Under the pieces are notes generated by a model, which saw only the letters and a program-made list of their open reading frames with translations, had not been told where the DNA came from and searched no databases. Below are positions 54,984-63,500 of a stretch of 64,000 nucleotides of DNA, one piece after another. Each line of letters starts with the position of its first letter. The first letter of the stretch is position 1. The position numbers were made by a program, and so were the translations under genes. The DNA lies in the NCBI GenBank assembly GCA_021733925.1, contig JAIPJY010000005.1:124001-188000 (forward strand), in the 5' to 3' direction. The DNA comes from Prosthecobacter sp. Its GTDB lineage: Bacteria; Verrucomicrobiota; Verrucomicrobiia; Verrucomicrobiales; Verrucomicrobiaceae.

Positions 54984-55927
54984 ACGCCCACCAGCTTCAG
55001 CCCCCACGCGATGACGAGCGGTGTGGAGATGCAGCTCACCACCGTCGTGGCGATCACCACTTGCACGGCCGTGGTCGCATGACCCCCGTAAAGGCGGGCG
55101 ATCATGATGTTAAACACAGCGGAGGGCATCGCAGCCTGCACCACAATCACGCGCTTCAATTCCAGGCTGATCGGCAGATGGTAGGCCGCCAGCAAAAAGG
55201 CGACGGGGATGATGCCAAGGCGTAAAATAGGACTGACGATGGCCACCTTCCACTGCATGGCCCCCTGCCCCCAGAGATCCGCGATGGAAGCACCGATGAG
55301 CAGCACCGCCAGCGGCACCGCGCAGGCGCCGAGCATGGTGAAGGTGTTGTGCGCCACCTGCGGCACCTGGGCATGCAGTCCGGTGAAATTCAGCAGCAGC
55401 GAGATCAAAATGGTGATCACCGGTGCATTCAGCGCCAGCCGCCACGGTGCCTTGTCCAGCCCCGTCAGCAGCCCCACCCCGGCCGTCCAGCAGGCCAGCT
55501 CCACCCCGAGCGTGAAGGTGAAGAGCACCCCCAGCGTGCCCTTGTCTGGAAACAACGCCGTGACGATGGGGATGGCCACGAAGCCGTAATTTTGCAGCCC
55601 GCAGGCCACGCTGAAGGTGCGGCGGCCCTCGCCTTTCTTCAGCCCGATCAGCGGTGCCACGAAATACGTGAGCGCGATGCCAAGCGCGACGAGCCCATAG
55701 CCCAGACCGGCGGCAATCAGCACCGGGGGCAGACTCATCACCGCTGGATTTCCCACCACGCGCTCGATGATCAGCGCCGGCGTGAGCATCATCACCGAAA
55801 GCTTCATCAGACTGGTGTCCGCCTCGGGCTTCAGCAACCCTGTCCGCCGAGCCAGCGCTCCGGCACCCATCGTGAGATAGACCGGCACGGCCACGGAGAG
55901 AATGCGGAGGTAGTCGAGGTTGTCCAT
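54980..55927 (-). CDS. AEC-family (auxin efflux carrier-like) transporter
   Basis: 315 residues from ATG 55927 (MDNLDYLRILSVAVPVYLTMG). About ten helices with the typical N-terminal GAGALARRTGLLKPEADTSL and a C-terminal repeat (VIVVQAAMPSAVFNIMIARLYGG). The family moves organic acids or related anions by a bile/arsenite/riboflavin-transporter-like elevator fold. It is followed by the EamA gene with an ATGA overlap and preceded, after 90 bases, by the MnmM-like gene on the same strand. Confidence 0.87.
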   Translation of the reverse strand: MDNLDYLRILSVAVPVYLTMGAGALARRTGLLKPEADTSLMKLSVMMLTPALIIERVVGNPAVMSLPPVLIAAGLGYGLVALGIALTYFVAPLIGLKKGEGRRTFSVACGLQNYGFVAIPIVTALFPDKGTLGVLFTFTLGVELACWTAGVGLLTGLDKAPWRLALNAPVITILISLLLNFTGLHAQVPQVAHNTFTMLGACAVPLAVLLIGASIADLWGQGAMQWKVAIVSPILRLGIIPVAFLLAAYHLPISLELKRVIVVQAAMPSAVFNIMIARLYGGHATTAVQVVIATTVVSCISTPLVIAWGLKLVGV

Positions 55928-56017
55928 GGGCGGGGGCTTCCAGCTAGGCGGTGAAGCGAGTTTCTGCAAGTACCTCGGGGCAGGGAGTGCCCATGGCACA
56001 CAAACGTATCTATATTT

Positions 56018-56623
56018 TTATCCCCTCTTCCACACCACCCACAGCTCCGGCGGGGATGCAGCGCGGTTGATCGGCCGCAGGTGCTGCACCTCATAGCGAC
56101 GGGATTCCAGCGCCGCCGCCCAGACCGCAATGCTGCGCCCCTCTTCCGCACCACCCTCATGCCCCGGATACACAGCGATGGTGAGCAGTCCGCCGGGCCT
56201 CAATAGTTCCAGCGCCACCTGCACGGCGGCCATCGTTGTTTCCGTATGGGTGATCAGCGTCTTGTCCGTGCCCGGCAGGTAGCCGAGATTAAACATGATC
56301 GCACTGATCTTTCCGTGCAGCTCCGCCGGCACGTGCTCGCGCATGGTTTCATGGCCGGAGTGGATCAAGGTTGTCATCTCCGCCGGCACCCGCTTCGCCG
56401 TCTCCACCAAGGCCGTCGCCTGCACATCAAAGGCAAACACATGCCCGCCGGGACTCACACACTGCGTCAGAAACAGGGTGTCATGCCCGTTGCCCATCGT
56501 CGCATCCACCGCGACATCGCCCGGCCGCAGCCGGTCCTTCAGCATCAGCTGCGCCCACAGCACGGACGAGGGCAGGCCGCCATTGGGGCTGGCAAGAAGG
56601 GGTTTGGGTGGGAGCGTTGTCAT
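56018..56623 (-). CDS. mnmM: MnmM/YtqB-like SAM-dependent methyltransferase
   Basis: 201 residues from ATG 56623 (MTTLPPKPLLASPNGG). Class I methyltransferase with VAVDATMGNGHDTLFL (SAM loop), FAFDVQ, IMFNLGYLPGTDK and the family-specific IAVYPGHEGGAEE. This matches the YtqB family, shown in Bacillus to be MnmM, which methylates the nm5-side chain of U34 in certain tRNAs; older databases call it rRNA methylase. Assignment is by family motifs only. It is the first gene before the two transporters. Confidence 0.8.
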   Translation of the reverse strand: MTTLPPKPLLASPNGGLPSSVLWAQLMLKDRLRPGDVAVDATMGNGHDTLFLTQCVSPGGHVFAFDVQATALVETAKRVPAEMTTLIHSGHETMREHVPAELHGKISAIMFNLGYLPGTDKTLITHTETTMAAVQVALELLRPGGLLTIAVYPGHEGGAEEGRSIAVWAAALESRRYEVQHLRPINRAASPPELWVVWKRG

Positions 56624-56833
56624 GGGGTAGCCGCATCCATTGGAGCAGGAAGCGGGGCTTTGCATCTGACGAAAAACGCGAGAGCGTTTTGGAGTGCTCC
56701 ATTCCTCCCGAATAACACTCCCGGCTATTCTGAGTACGTAGTTCGGGCTTTCTTGTCCTTCGTAGCCTTGGCGAAGAAGGAAGCCCGTTCCGGAAGCCCC
56801 ACATCACCCCAGATCTGAAATCAGCCAGCGCAT

Positions 56834-56866
56834 GTTTTGTAGTACCGGCTTTAGCCGGAATCTGGA
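56834..56866 (+). repeat. Dispersed repeat B, copy 1
   Basis: GTTTTGTAGTA followed by the hairpin CCGGC-TTTA-GCCGG and ATCTGGA. Copy 2 at 60693 has the stem CCGCC-TTTA-GGCGG, so a stem base changed on both sides. Confidence 0.75.
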
Positions 56867-56917
56867 AACTTAGTTCGCGCATACGACACCCAAGCAAACT
56901 CCCGACAGTTACCTTGC

Positions 56918-56955
56918 GTTCCACAATCAAGCCAGCTTGAGTTAAGGTGCTCTGG
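56918..56955 (+). repeat. Dispersed repeat A, copy 1
   Basis: GTTCCACAATCAAGC, then CAGCTTGAGTT and GTGCTCTGG. Internally CAAGC-CA-GCTTG is palindromic. Related copies lie at 60609 and 60774. Confidence 0.75.
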
Positions 56956-57074
56956 AGCTTTTCGAGTGGCCGTGGGCATGCAAAAAATGCCGAAGGTCCG
57001 GCACACCTTAAAACGCATAGCGCACGCCGTCGCTGCCGTTCCATGATCAGTGGACTTGCCGCCCGAGTTGGCGG

Positions 57075-58559
57075 ATGAAAGCGGCACACATGTCTGCGCC
57101 TGCCCCCATCGCTCCCGGCTCATCTGGCTGGAACTTCGACCACTCCTACGCGCGCCTGCCCGCGATGCTCCATGAGCATCTGGAACCCACCCCGGTGAAG
57201 GAGCCGCGCATGGTGGTGTTCAATCACGCCCTGGCACAGTCTTTAGGATTGGATGCCGCAGCTCTGGAAAACCAGCCGGCCATCTTTGCCGGCAACCAAC
57301 TGCCCGACGGTTCTTCACCCCTCGCCCAAGCCTACGCCGGTCATCAATACGGCCATTTCACCGGCCTGGGCGACGGCCGCGCGATCCTGCTAGGGGAACA
57401 ACTGACACCCACGGGAGAACGCTACGATGTGCAGCTCAAAGGCTCGGGCCCCACCCCCTTCTCACGTCGCGGGGACGGCCGCGCGGCACTGGGGCCGATG
57501 CTGCGCGAATACATCATCAGCGAGGCCATGTTCGCCCTCGGCATTCCCACCACCCGCAGCCTTGCGGTGGTGACGACCGGCGAAAAAGTCTTCCGCCAAG
57601 AGTCGCTGCCGGGAGCCGTGCTCACCCGCATCGCCGCCAGCCACATCCGCGTCGGCACGTTTGAATGGGCGGCAGCGCACGGGGATCGCGTCGCGCTGCA
57701 AGCCCTCGCCGATTACACCTTGCGGCGGCATTACCCCGAACTCGCCTCAGCGGAGGCCCCCCACCTCGCGCTGCTCGAAGCGGTGATGGAGCGCCAGGCC
57801 CGGCTCATCGCCCAATGGCAGTGCGTCGGCTTCATTCACGGCGTCATGAACACCGACAACGTGGCGCTCAGCGGCGAGACCATCGACTATGGCCCCTGTG
57901 CCTTCATGGATGCCTTTGATCCGGCCACCGTGTTCAGTTCCATCGACCGCCAGGGCCGCTACGCCTACGGCAACCAGCCACAGATCGCCCAGTGGAATCT
58001 CGCCCGTTTGGCAGAGGCCCTGCTGCCGCTGCTGCACGCCGATGAAAAGCAAGCCGTGCAGATCGCCAATACGGCCATTGAGAGTTTCAAGACGACCTTT
58101 GAAAGGCACTGGCTCTCCGGCATGCAGGCCAAGCTGGGACTCTTCACCGAGGAAGCCGATGACCGCGCCTTGGTCGAAAGCCTGCTGGTCTGGATGCAGG
58201 AGCAGAAGGCCGATTTCACCAACGCTTTCCGCAGCCTGAGCAATGATGGTAAAACAATGTTATACGACGACCCTGCCTTCACGACTTGGCACGCTCAGTG
58301 GCAGGCCCGTTTGAAGCGGCAGCCGCAGTCGGCGGACGAAGTACAGCAGCGCATGCGCGCACACAGTCCGGCCGTGATTCCGCGCAATCACAAGGTGGAA
58401 GAGGCCCTCTCGGCCGCCGTGGAGCGCGGCGATCTGAGCGTCATGCAGCGCCTGCTGGAGGTGCTGGCAAAGCCCTATGACGCCAGCGAGGTCCAGCCTG
58501 ACTACAGTGCCCCATCAGGGCTTGCTCCCGGTGCGTATCAGACGTTTTGCGGGACGTGA
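57075..58559 (+). CDS. selO: SelO-family protein adenylyltransferase (YdiU)
   Basis: 494 residues, the normal length. A pseudokinase-fold enzyme that transfers AMP from ATP to protein Ser/Thr/Tyr side chains, linked to redox stress. Signature segments: [50 protein letters not shown] and the metal-binding [13 protein letters not shown] with [14 protein letters not shown] 57075 and ATG 57090 are both possible starts; neither has a clear Shine-Dalgarno. It is transcribed alone after a repeat-rich gap. Confidence 0.93.
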   Translation: MKAAHMSAPAPIAPGSSGWNFDHSYARLPAMLHEHLEPTPVKEPRMVVFNHALAQSLGLDAAALENQPAIFAGNQLPDGSSPLAQAYAGHQYGHFTGLGDGRAILLGEQLTPTGERYDVQLKGSGPTPFSRRGDGRAALGPMLREYIISEAMFALGIPTTRSLAVVTTGEKVFRQESLPGAVLTRIAASHIRVGTFEWAAAHGDRVALQALADYTLRRHYPELASAEAPHLALLEAVMERQARLIAQWQCVGFIHGVMNTDNVALSGETIDYGPCAFMDAFDPATVFSSIDRQGRYAYGNQPQIAQWNLARLAEALLPLLHADEKQAVQIANTAIESFKTTFERHWLSGMQAKLGLFTEEADDRALVESLLVWMQEQKADFTNAFRSLSNDGKTMLYDDPAFTTWHAQWQARLKRQPQSADEVQQRMRAHSPAVIPRNHKVEEALSAAVERGDLSVMQRLLEVLAKPYDASEVQPDYSAPSGLAPGAYQTFCGT

Positions 58560-58640
58560 TGCAGCGCGACCGTTCGCCAGGCAAAGTTGGCCCAGTTGCT
58601 GTGCACCTGGGCTCCTGGAGACGTCCTGGCGATGGCCGCT

Positions 58641-58859
58641 TTAAAAGCCGCCAAAGTTGCCGCCAAAGCCCCCGCCATTGCCGCCACCACGATACCCTCC
58701 GACGGTGCCTCTATTATGATGATAGCCGCCGTGATAGGAAGAACTGCGGTGATAGGAAGAACCGCGGTGAGACCTGCCGTAGCCATAGGGTGCGATGCAG
58801 GAGCTTAGTGAACTAATCGTGAGGATTGCCGCGAAGAGAACGAGGAGTTTTGTTTTCAT
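58641..58859 (-). CDS. Small Gly/His/Tyr/Ser-rich lipoprotein (family member 1)
   Basis: 72 residues from ATG 58859 (MKTKLLVLFAA). Lipobox LSSC at about residues 18-21, then APYGYGRSHRG and a tail of Ser/Tyr/His and Gly/Asn-Gly runs. It shares the MKTKL...SLSSC leader with the genes at 59032 and 63501. The mature part is low-complexity and probably disordered on the cell surface or periplasmic face. Function unknown. Confidence 0.72.
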   Translation of the reverse strand: MKTKLLVLFAAILTISSLSSCIAPYGYGRSHRGSSYHRSSSYHGGYHHNRGTVGGYRGGGNGGGFGGNFGGF

Positions 58860-58972
58860 AATTTTCAATGGTTTTGACGCAGCCACTTCGAGTCTGTTCA
58901 AGCCATCGGTCCTCCATCCGTTTCTAGCGTAGCGTGGAAAGACCGACGCGGGTCAGCATAACAAACAACAAA

Positions 58973-58994
58973 CAGCGCCCAGAGAAGGGCGCTG
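58973..58994 (-). terminator. Intrinsic terminator of lipoprotein gene 2
   Basis: CAGCGCCC-AGAGAA-GGGCGCTG on the plus strand; read on the minus strand the 8-bp stem is followed by TTTGTTGTTTGTT. It is located 38 bases after the stop of the gene at 59032. Confidence 0.8.
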
Positions 58995-59031
58995 CGAGTT
59001 GAAGTTTCAGCACTGGCTTTGGTGGGGCGTC

Positions 59032-59319
59032 TTAGCGGTGATGGCCACCATGGAAGCCGCCGATGTGAGTGAAGCCAGCGCCGTGGTAACCACCAAAGCC
59101 CGGACGATAGCCGCCAGTGTGGCCGTAGTAGGGCGCACGATAGCTGTGGCCATAGGCATGGCCGGGCCGTCTGTAGTAGTTGTTGTAAACGCCGTACCCG
59201 CCGTACGGGCGGTAGTAGGAGCTGTTGTAGCCATACCCGTAGCCGTAGGGAGCATAGCAGGAGCTCAACGAGGTCAGTGTGATGACCGCCGTGAAAAGGA
59301 GGATGAGTTTTGTTTTCAT
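59032..59319 (-). CDS. Small Gly/Tyr/His-rich lipoprotein (family member 2)
   Basis: 95 residues from ATG 59319 (MKTKLILLFTA). Lipobox LSSC, then YAPYGYGYGYNSSYY and a Gly/Tyr/His-rich mature part ending HGGHHR. Same leader as members 1 and 3; the end HHR is shared with member 3. It has its own terminator at 58973-58994. Two members lie in tandem on the minus strand 172 bases apart, suggesting duplication. Confidence 0.75.
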   Translation of the reverse strand: MKTKLILLFTAVITLTSLSSCYAPYGYGYGYNSSYYRPYGGYGVYNNYYRRPGHAYGHSYRAPYYGHTGGYRPGFGGYHGAGFTHIGGFHGGHHR

Positions 59320-59450
59320 AATCACTGAGGGGTTCATTAAATTGGACGCTGCTCTCCCGGAGCTATTCAAAGAAATGCGTCGCCGCAGAGGCCCTGACAT
59401 TGGGATTCCTGCTTCCCATCCGGTGCCGCCCATGCCAGCATCCCTACTCC

Positions 59451-60545
59451 ATGAAGCACCTCCTTAGCCTCGCGCTCGTTTTTGCCTGCACCTGCGCCGC
59501 CTTCGGTCAGAAAAGCGCGCCAGTCATTTCGCCGGACATCCAGGACGAACACAGCGTCACCTTCCGCCTGCATGCGCCCAAATCTCAAAGCGTGGCCCTG
59601 CGCCGCCAGTGGGACAAACAACCCGCCGAGCTGACCCAGGACACCGAGGGCCTCTGGAGCCTCACCGTGCCAAACGTCCCCGCCGGCGTGTGGGAGTACA
59701 GCTTCGTCGTCGATGGCCTCACCATGATCGACCCCGCCAATCCGGCACTCAAGCCCCAGCGCAACCCCAGCGCCAGCATCCTGCACATTCCCGGCACTCC
59801 GCCCAGCTCATGGGACTTTCAGGACGTGCCGCACGGCACCGTGCACCAGCACACCTACCTCTCCAAGGCGCTCAGCAAGCCGCGCAGCGCCTGGGTTTAT
59901 ACGCCCCCCGGTTATGAATCCGGCACACAGAAAAAATACCCCCTCTTCGTCCTCCAGCACGGCTCCGGCGACCGCCACGAAACCTGGGTCGTCCATGGCA
60001 AAGCCAGCTGGATTCTCGACAACCTCATCGCCGCTGGCAAAGCCCAACCGATGATCATCCTCATGATCGACGGTCACCCCCTCGGACAAATCCCCCGCGA
60101 CATGGCGGACCGCCGCGCCCTCTCACTCACCGCCTTCAAAAACGAACTCTTCCAGGATGCCATCCCGCTCGTCGAAACCCATTACCGCGTCTCACCGGAT
60201 CGCACTCAGCGTGCCATTGCCGGGCTCAGCATGGGCGGCTGGCAGGCCCTCAGCATCGGCATGACAAACCTCGACCGCTTCGCCTGGATCGGCTCCTTCA
60301 GCGGTGCCGTCGATGAAAACGAAATCAAACCCGCGCTCGATGACGCCACCGGCACCAACGCCAAGCTCAAACTCCTCTGGATCGCCTGCGGAGAAAAAGA
60401 CTTCCTCCTCGAACGCAACCACCAGCTCATCGAAAAACTCAAAGCCAGCGGCGTGAACCACGAATGGCACGAAACCCCCGGCGACCACTCCTGGCCCGTC
60501 TGGCGCACCTACCTCACCGACTTCGCGCCAAAGCTGTTTCGTTAA
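59451..60545 (+). CDS. Secreted esterase (alpha/beta hydrolase with N-terminal E-set domain)
   Basis: 364 residues from ATG 59451, signal peptide MKHLLSLALVFACTCAAFG. An N-terminal Ig/E-set (CBM48-like) domain (VTFRLHAPKSQSVALRRQW, LWSLTVPNVPAGVWEYSF) precedes an esterase domain with KYPLFVLQHGSGDRHETW, the nucleophile elbow GLSMGGWQAL (Ser ~260) and the C-terminal His in ETPGDHSWPVW. This architecture is that of feruloyl/acetyl xylan esterase-like enzymes of polysaccharide breakdown. Substrate unproven. Confidence 0.88.
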   Translation: MKHLLSLALVFACTCAAFGQKSAPVISPDIQDEHSVTFRLHAPKSQSVALRRQWDKQPAELTQDTEGLWSLTVPNVPAGVWEYSFVVDGLTMIDPANPALKPQRNPSASILHIPGTPPSSWDFQDVPHGTVHQHTYLSKALSKPRSAWVYTPPGYESGTQKKYPLFVLQHGSGDRHETWVVHGKASWILDNLIAAGKAQPMIILMIDGHPLGQIPRDMADRRALSLTAFKNELFQDAIPLVETHYRVSPDRTQRAIAGLSMGGWQALSIGMTNLDRFAWIGSFSGAVDENEIKPALDDATGTNAKLKLLWIACGEKDFLLERNHQLIEKLKASGVNHEWHETPGDHSWPVWRTYLTDFAPKLFR

Positions 60546-60608
60546 AGAGCCACTGAACCAATCTCTGCGGCGTTCCAAACTCCCGAATAACTTCCACTGT
60601 GATCCTCT

Positions 60609-60646
60609 GTTCCACAATCAAGTCGCCTTGATTCATTGGCTCTGCG
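60609..60646 (+). repeat. Dispersed repeat A, copy 2
   Basis: GTTCCACAATCAAGTC, then GCCTTGATTCATT and GGCTCTGCG. It is preceded, as in copy 3, by a CTCC(C)GAATWACTT stretch about 25 bases upstream. Confidence 0.75.
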
Positions 60647-60692
60647 AAATCTGCCCTCTACTTCGCACCACGACATCGCAAACCCAGCTCAC

Positions 60693-60724
60693 GTTTTGTA
60701 GTCCCGCCTTTAGGCGGTTCTGGA
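60693..60724 (+). repeat. Dispersed repeat B, copy 2
   Basis: GTTTTGTAGTC followed by the hairpin CCGCC-TTTA-GGCGG and TTCTGGA; paired substitution relative to copy 1 preserves the stem. Confidence 0.75.
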
Positions 60725-60773
60725 CGAACGTCCACAGAGTCCCTCCTCCGAATTACTTTCGCCGTGACACTCC

Positions 60774-60813
60774 GTTCCACAATCCGGCCGTCTTGAGTTC
60801 ATTTGCTCTGCGG
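60774..60813 (+). repeat. Dispersed repeat A, copy 3
   Basis: GTTCCACAATCCGGCCG, then TCTTGAGTTCATT and TGCTCTGCGG. The central palindrome is degraded compared with copies 1 and 2. Confidence 0.7.
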
Positions 60814-60838
60814 TGTAAATCAGTGTTTTCCTAAAGTC

Positions 60839-62038
60839 ATGCCGCCCCCCTTGCGCATCGCCATCGTCGGCTCCGGCACCGCCGGACCCGCTGCCGCGAT
60901 CTTCCTCGCCCGGGCAGGCCATGCCGTCACGCTCTTCGAGCGCGCCCCGCAGAAGCTGCCCGTGGGCGCAGGCTTCATGTTGCAACCCACCGGCATGGCC
61001 GTGCTGCACCAGCTCGGCCTCGCGGAACTCCTGCTTCCCCACATCGCCACCATTTCAAAACTCTACTGCCGCACCAAGTCCGGCCGCGTGCTGCTGCACC
61101 TGCCCTATGAAGAACTCGGCAGCGGCCTCTTCGGTGCCGGCACCCATCGCGCCACGCTGCTCGATCTCCTGCTCGACGCCGCCCGGCACGCAGGCTCAGA
61201 AATCCTCTGGAACACCCACATCGCCAAGCTCACCCGCGATGCCACGCAGCGCCCCTCTCTGCACGATGCCACTGGCACCACCCACGGCCCCTACGATCTC
61301 CTCCTCATCTGCGACGGCGCAAACTCCACCCTGCGGGATCAAAGCGGCGTGCCCGCACGCGTCAGCCGTTATCCCTGGGGCGCGCTCTGGTTCATCGGCC
61401 AGCGCACCCCCGAGTTTGATCCCCATGTCCTCTGGCAATCCGTCGGCTCCACCCGCGAACTCACCGGCTTTCTCCCCACCGGCACCCAGGACGATCTCCT
61501 CAGCCTGTTCTGGAGCATCCACCTCGATCACATCGACCGCTGGCGCCAAACCCCGCTCGAACAATGGAAGCGCGACATCCTCGCCCTCGCTCCTCAGGCC
61601 GAAAGCTTCCTCGCCCAAATCGACTCCCACTCCCAAGTCGCCACCGCCGCCTACCACGACGTCCGCATGCACCACTGGCACGGCGACCGCGTCGCCATCC
61701 TCGGCGATGCCGCCCATGCCCTCAGCCCCCAGCTCGGCCAAGGCGTGAACCTCGCCCTCATGGACGCCGCCGTCCTCGCCCAATCTCTAGCCACCCAGCC
61801 CGAGTTGCCCGCCTCCCTCTCCCACTACTCACGCACCCGCCGCAGCCACCTCCGCTTCTACCAGTTCGCCACCCGCTGGACCACCCCCTTCTTCCAGTCC
61901 GACCTCCTCCCCCTCGGCTGGCTGCGCGACCTCGTCTTCCCCATTATCCAACGCATCCCACCCCTCCGCCGCCAGATGACCGCGACCATGGCCGGCGGCA
62001 AGACCGGACCGTTTTCGAGTCTCAAAGCGACACACTAA
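60839..62038 (+). CDS. FAD-dependent monooxygenase (aromatic hydroxylase-like)
   Basis: 399 residues from ATG 60839 (MPPPLRIAIVGSGTAGPAAA). Rossmann motif GSGTAG with the Glu at FLARAGHAVTLFERAP, the DG motif LLICDGANSTLRD, and the GD motif RVAILGDAAHALSPQLGQG. This is the group A flavoprotein monooxygenase layout (PHBH/UbiH-like). The substrate is unknown; no partner genes adjoin it. It is bounded by a repeat-rich gap upstream. Confidence 0.9.
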   Translation: MPPPLRIAIVGSGTAGPAAAIFLARAGHAVTLFERAPQKLPVGAGFMLQPTGMAVLHQLGLAELLLPHIATISKLYCRTKSGRVLLHLPYEELGSGLFGAGTHRATLLDLLLDAARHAGSEILWNTHIAKLTRDATQRPSLHDATGTTHGPYDLLLICDGANSTLRDQSGVPARVSRYPWGALWFIGQRTPEFDPHVLWQSVGSTRELTGFLPTGTQDDLLSLFWSIHLDHIDRWRQTPLEQWKRDILALAPQAESFLAQIDSHSQVATAAYHDVRMHHWHGDRVAILGDAAHALSPQLGQGVNLALMDAAVLAQSLATQPELPASLSHYSRTRRSHLRFYQFATRWTTPFFQSDLLPLGWLRDLVFPIIQRIPPLRRQMTATMAGGKTGPFSSLKATH

Positions 62039-62150
62039 TCCTCCTCCTCACTGAGGCTTTCACTTATCCACCAGCCGAGCACGAAGACCAGATTCCATGA
62101 TTAATCAAAGGTTGGAATGTTAAGTTCCATTCTAGCGGACACCCATTCAG

Positions 62151-62597
62151 ATGATAACAAAACTGATATCATTATGTCTCTCCAAGAGACTGAAAAGAAA
62201 AACACTCGGGACCCAAAAGGAGTTTATCGGCGAAACACGGTACGAGTATGCCATTTCCCAGTCACGAAACGAAGTGTTTCTCGGCCTGGCGAGGACACGG
62301 CCAGGCTTTTTCTTTCCGTCATCTGACTGGCAGTATTTTAGCTTCGGCAGCTTGCATGAATGCCTTGAGGCTTCAAAGGCACTCTGCGAAGCGATGATCA
62401 AACTGGCTGAAGCCGATGATGAAAACACCAGACTGCAGGGCAGCACGATTTGCCCCTCATTCAATAAGCATGAATTTCGAATCAACCGCTCAAAACAAAC
62501 GGTCACTCGGCATTTTCAAGGATACGATCGAGGCGGCGAGAATTACCCGCTTCAGTTTTTCAGGCAGTTGTTAATTGAAATGGAACACCCGGTTTGA
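62151..62597 (+). CDS. Hypothetical protein (148 aa)
   Basis: No family recognised. A soluble-looking protein starting MITKLISLCLSKRLKRK, with a mixed charged core (FEASKALCEAMIKLAEADDE-like helix) and aromatic segments (GFFFPSSDWQYFSFG). Base composition is clearly AT-richer than the surrounding genes, suggesting recent acquisition. The start is uncertain; no strong ribosome-binding site is visible. The next hypothetical gene begins 15 bases after the stop. Confidence 0.55.
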   Translation: MITKLISLCLSKRLKRKTLGTQKEFIGETRYEYAISQSRNEVFLGLARTRPGFFFPSSDWQYFSFGSLHECLEASKALCEAMIKLAEADDENTRLQGSTICPSFNKHEFRINRSKQTVTRHFQGYDRGGENYPLQFFRQLLIEMEHPV

Positions 62598-62612
62598 GAA
62601 ATAAATAACACC

Positions 62613-63029
62613 ATGCTTAACTTCAATCGACTCTGCTTCGCTGTCTTTCTATCGGCCTTCTTATATTGCTCATGCACACATGCGCAGAGTAACATCAAAC
62701 ATGTCTGGGTTGCGCGAGAGGATCACGGAGACAAGCCCGGAATAGAATATCGCCTTTGGCTCAACGATCAAAACCATATCGTCGGTGAAATGTGGGTGTT
62801 CACCACCGACGAAAATGGCAAAGTCAAGGAGCGGGGAAAATATCCCACCACGATCAAGTCCAGCGATCAAACACACATCACTATGACCTTCACATCAGGC
62901 GACGGAAGTGTGGGCGAATTCACCATCCGTTTTCCAAAGGGATTGCGAAATCATCAAGAACAAGCCGTGTTGGAATCCAGGAGAAGCCAAACTAAGGAAG
63001 AATTGAAGTTTGAGCGTGCTGACAAGTGA
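62613..63029 (+). CDS. Hypothetical secreted protein (138 aa)
   Basis: N-terminal signal (LCFAVFLSAFLYCSC, then THAQS), either SPase I after HAQ or a lipoprotein at the Cys. The mature part is a beta-rich small domain (YRLWLNDQNHIVGEMWVF, THITMTFTSGDGSVGEFTIRF) with a charged C-terminus. No family recognised. Same AT-rich stretch and direction as the preceding gene, so the two may be one transferred unit. Confidence 0.65.
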   Translation: MLNFNRLCFAVFLSAFLYCSCTHAQSNIKHVWVAREDHGDKPGIEYRLWLNDQNHIVGEMWVFTTDENGKVKERGKYPTTIKSSDQTHITMTFTSGDGSVGEFTIRFPKGLRNHQEQAVLESRRSQTKEELKFERADK

Positions 63030-63033
63030 GATT

Positions 63034-63367
63034 AGTTCTACTTTGGTAAGTTTTCAGAGGGCATAAAATCCATCATGATGTCTTCCCTGCGGCATCACAT
63101 CTTACGCCGTGGAATGTTCTTGGCAGGTTGCCATGGTCTTTCGTCATCCCATTCCGCTTTTTCACCAGTCCCAACGGGACTGCGCATCATAGCGAAGGGT
63201 TGCCGAGCCTTAGCGAGGCTACCCTGGTACCGGACGTCAATCACCGGAAAGCCAACCCAGCGCCTTCGCCACACACCACGTCCACCAGCAGCGTTTGCAA
63301 GAAGCTCCGCCGCGCTCAGAGCGTACCGCCAGCCCCCAAACCCCGATAACTTACCAAAGTAGAATTA
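63034..63367. mobile_element. MITE-like element with 20-bp terminal inverted repeats
   Basis: Left end 63034-63053 (TAGTTCTACTTTGGTAAG...) and right end 63348-63367 (...TACCAAAGTAGAATTA) are reverse complements at 19 of 20 positions. The 334-bp interior has no credible gene but contains a CAGTCCC-AAC-GGGACTG hairpin (63166-63182) and an imperfect AGGGTTGCC / GGCTACCCT hairpin just after it. No transposase and no clear target-site duplication are seen, so classification as a MITE is tentative. Confidence 0.5.
63166..63182. repeat. REP-like hairpin within the inverted-repeat element
   Basis: CAGTCCC-AAC-GGGACTG, followed by AGCGAAGGGTTGCCGAGC, an order of modules (GTCCC hairpin, then larger hairpin) like that left of the RAYT at 50.6 kb. 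Confidence 0.55.
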
Positions 63368-63425
63368 GAAGCCACTGAAACGCGTTTGCTCAACCCTCGC
63401 CCCATCTGACTCCTGTCAAAAACAA

Positions 63426-63447
63426 CGCCCGGATAAACCTCCGGGCG
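63426..63447 (-). terminator. Intrinsic terminator of lipoprotein gene 3
   Basis: CGCCCGGA-TAAACC-TCCGGGCG on the plus strand; on the minus strand the stem is followed by TTGTTTTTG. It lies 53 bases after the stop of the gene at 63501. Confidence 0.8.
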
Positions 63448-63500
63448 CTGCAAAGGGAATCTATCAAGCGGGTGTGATCAAGACAGCTCCAGGCGCGGTC

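Larger units (their letters stand above)
56624..57074. other. Repeat-rich intergenic region before selO
   Basis: 451 bases without a believable gene. It is a mosaic of hairpin repeats: CTCCCGAATAAC at 56706, a long imperfect hairpin with CGGGCTT / AAGCCCG ends at 56744-56787, a B-type repeat at 56834-56866 and an A-type repeat at 56918-56955, both of which recur at 60.6-60.8 kb. Confidence 0.7.
60546..60838. other. Repeat-rich intergenic region before the FAD monooxygenase
   Basis: 293 bases made largely of the same repeat families as 56.7-57.0 kb: two A-type copies, one B-type copy, CTCCCGAATAACTT at about 60582 and the small palindrome GGACG-AA-CGTCC at 60722-60733. Confidence 0.7.

Noticed and set aside
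62117..62326. A 69-codon frame overlapping the start of the 62151 gene
   Set aside because: Overlaps a longer frame that continues to a plausible stop just before the next gene; no independent support.
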